This document shows positions 20,614-22,732 of a stretch of DNA of 22,732 bases, piece after piece. Position 1 is the stretch's first letter. Each line of letters starts with the position of its first letter. This DNA is from Proteromonas lacertae (taxonomy: Eukaryota > Sar > Bigyra > Opalinata > Proteromonadidae). The stretch lies in contig NGBS01000353.1 in NCBI GenBank assembly GCA_002245135.1, forward strand, positions 1 through 22,732, written 5' to 3'. The notes under the pieces are model-generated. The model ran no database searches and had not been told where the DNA came from. It saw only the letters and a list, made by a program, of their open reading frames with translations. The position numbers were made by a program, and so were the translations under genes.

Positions 20614-22732
20614 ATGTTTGAATTCAAATTTTTGTTTTTCTTTGTTTTGTTAATAATAAAGGCTTATAATTATGAAATCTGTCTTATTATTCCATCATAT
20701 GTAGATACAGTTTCGTGTTGATCACTTTATACAGCTAATTAAAGAAAAATTGTTAGATACAGCAGAAGCACCTTTTAATATATCATATACAGTAGATAAT
20801 ACAGCAGAAGGAGTGTTAAAAATTTATTACAAGATCATGGTACAAGAGATGTCGTTGTTCTTTGGTTTTTTCTTTTACAATGGATATTGCATTTGTTAAT
20901 AATTATCTATCAGAAAATAATTTATTAATGCTATCTCCAGATCCCCAAGCTCGATATGGAGTTTGTTCAAAGAACATATTTTTTCCCCTCTTCAAACACA
21001 GTTCTATCTTTAGAATGTACTATATTTTGTTTTAATATATTATATATAGTTATTGATTATATTCTTAGGGAAGATTTTAAAATTGGAGGAATTTCTACAA
21101 TTGGCATTTTTTCAATCCATTATACTATTATACATTCATTGAAGAATGGACTTATGAAATGAATTACACATATCATTATCACAGTTATCATGATAGTTAT
21201 GATGATGCTGAAAATTTCCTGAGAAAGGATTTAGAGAATATAGTAACAGCAGCTCCAGAAGGATCATTGATTATGATTGATTTCCCAACATTTCCAATGA
21301 TACAAATGTTATTTAAACTATATGAAAAATTGAATCTTACTACTGATAAATACAGAATAATAATTCTTCATTTAACACTTGCGCAATTATTAGATCGAAT
21401 TCCAAACTTAGCAAATCATTATTGTATTAATAAATATTCAACCAATGATAAGAGTGAAGAAAATATTGAATTTATTAAACGTGCAAATGAATATTTTCAT
21501 AATGAAACAGTGATAGGAGATTATGTTTTTTATGTGTATATATATTATAATAATATATCATAAATCTATTATAGTTATTCATATATCGATATATAGTTGA
21601 TCTAATAGTATCTTATCGTACTACTAATTCTCAATTATTAACTCATTCAATTACATCAAAGGAATATGACACTGCTGTTGGAAAGATGAGATTTCATGAA
21701 GATTATTCAGTTACCACTTCTATTTATTTGAATAGGATAATAGATGGAACACATTTTGTGACTATATTGAAAGTTGGTCAGAGATATTACCCATTTTCTC
21801 CTTATTTATTTGATGTGATTGAGTATGTATGTGAAATTAAGGACAATTTTAAAGAAGTGTTTAATATTGGTTTGTTTTATTCATTGCATGGCATATATGC
21901 TAAGGAAGATTATTTATATTTCAGAGGAAATCTCAAAGCAATAACAGATTATAATTCAAGAGTATTAATCTAAATATATATATTTGTTTTTATAGAATGA
22001 AGGATATTTTCATCAAATATTATTTTGTAGATATCAAATCAAATAAAACTCTGTTAATAGAAGCAGTATATTTTTATGATTATAAATATATATATATATA
22101 TATATAATAGATTAAATCAATTCCATCATTTGTAAAGTTGGTATTTATAGGATTAGGAGAAAATGGAAGGAGTATTGCTGAATCAGTAATGCTTACTAAT
22201 AATTCATATAAAATAGCATCAGTCTATCCATCAGAACCAAATAATGATAATTGTTTAATTCTAAAATTAGGTTATTCGCCATTTGATTATCCTCATTATT
22301 ACATTCCAGTAGAAAGTCAGAATTTATTGATTTATATAAATACAGTGTTTAGTAAAAGAATGTTTAGTTATTTTAATGAAAGTCTTTCAGATATGAAAAT
22401 ACTTTCTTTTAATGTTCCTGTTGAAAATCCTGAAGAATTATCAGTAGAAATGTTTGATCCATTGTTAGATGAACTTTACAATATCCCAAAGAAAACTCCG
22501 ATCTATTATTTATGTGATTCTCTGTTTAATTTGCCATTCATTAAATGGATTGAAAAGTATCAAATTCAATATGATTATCCAGTCATATTTCATACAATGA
22601 CATCCTATGATAGAATCTATATTTATAAACACAATGTTGATCATATATATAGAATAAGATTAAAGATATTCAAACAGTTTACTGAAGTAAATATTACACT
22701 TAGTTCATCATATGAATATGCATTAAGTTATT
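20614..22732 (+). CDS. Second multi-module binding-protein receptor, 5' part, frame-interrupted, cut by the right edge
   Basis: ATG at 20614 gives a clear signal peptide (MFEFKFLFFFVLLIIKAYN) and a first beta strand EICLIIPSYVD. Module 1 then reads in pieces: APFNISYTVDNTAEGV (about 20770), GTRDVVVLW (about 20842), DIAFVNNYLSENN (about 20882), NTVLSLE, an intron 21017-21049, then FIDYILREDFKIGG. It continues with AAPEGSLIMIDFPTFPM (from about 21250), ANEYFHNETVIGDYVF and GKMRFHEDYS..TSIYLNRI, the G.v......vyig.i end typical of AmiC/UrtA. Module 2 starts at NIGLFYSLHGIYAKED (about 21864), with introns 21962-21995 and 22066-22110, and an open frame from 22111 to the edge (FIGLGENGRSIAESV, TPIYYLCDS). 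About five frame breaks lie between 20700 and 22050, several at A or T homopolymers. Paralogue of the left-hand receptor by module type; its seven-helix end would lie outside. Confidence 0.65.
22066..22110 (+). repeat. 45-nt (TA)n-containing intron
   Basis: GTATATTTTTATGATTATAA followed by about nine TA units and ATAATAG. It joins ..TLLIEA to IKSIPSFVKLVFIG in phase 0. Confidence 0.65.

Noticed and set aside
1-22732. Mobile elements, viral fossils, CRISPR arrays, tRNA or rRNA genes
   Set aside because: I found no transposase, reverse transcriptase, integrase, capsid-like protein, terminal repeats, spaced direct repeats or cloverleaf sequence by eye; a profile search would be needed to exclude small RNAs.

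Overview
This is nuclear DNA of an A+T-rich, gene-dense microbial eukaryote. Evidence: spliced genes with very short introns, a nuclear-import receptor, a class C type seven-helix receptor, tetraspanin-like membrane proteins and a SKICH/NACHT protein. All three standard stops end genes (TAA at 8801, 12371 and 17410; TAG at 17533 on the minus strand; TGA at 8998 on the minus strand), so the code looks standard. I cannot place the organism. I saw no bacterial operon features, tRNA/rRNA genes, CRISPR array, transposon or viral element.

Layout, left to right. 2-8801 (+): a giant receptor gene cut by the left edge. It has about six tandem periplasmic-binding-protein/Venus-flytrap modules of about 380 residues each, then a class C-like seven-helix domain; at least one more module lies upstream in interrupted frame. 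8998-10339 (-): a five-exon, eight-helix protein that reads as two tetraspanin-like units in tandem. 10323-12371 (+): an eight-exon GT41 (O-GlcNAc transferase/SPINDLY type) glycosyltransferase. 12474-17410 (+): a fifteen-exon, 1476-residue protein with a disordered N-terminus, two SKICH-like beta domains, DUF4062 and a NACHT NTPase (NPHP3/TEP1-like). 17533-18595 (-): a two-exon 3-ketodihydrosphingosine-reductase homologue that has lost the usual SDR catalytic residues. 18673-20479 (+): importin alpha. 20614-22732 (+): the start of a second multi-module receptor, with signal peptide, running off the right edge.

I assembled 32 introns from frame continuity and homology. They run 25-91 nt, mostly 25-42. 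Nearly all begin GTAT (usually GTATAT) and end ATAG or TTAG; one is GC-AG. Several domain signatures (DUF4062, the GT41 acceptor loop, the importin ARM 1 start, the tetraspanin cysteine loop) are only complete after splicing, which supports both the introns and the gene identities.

The genes do not form one pathway. Themes are surface sensing (two multi-module receptors), membrane organisation (double tetraspanin), sphingolipid-type SDR fold, intracellular glycosylation, nuclear import and a STAND-type NTPase. Frame interruptions concentrate in the receptor copies at the two ends (about 440-980 and 20700-21600), several of them at homopolymers. They may be assembly indels or decaying paralogues; the sequence alone does not decide.
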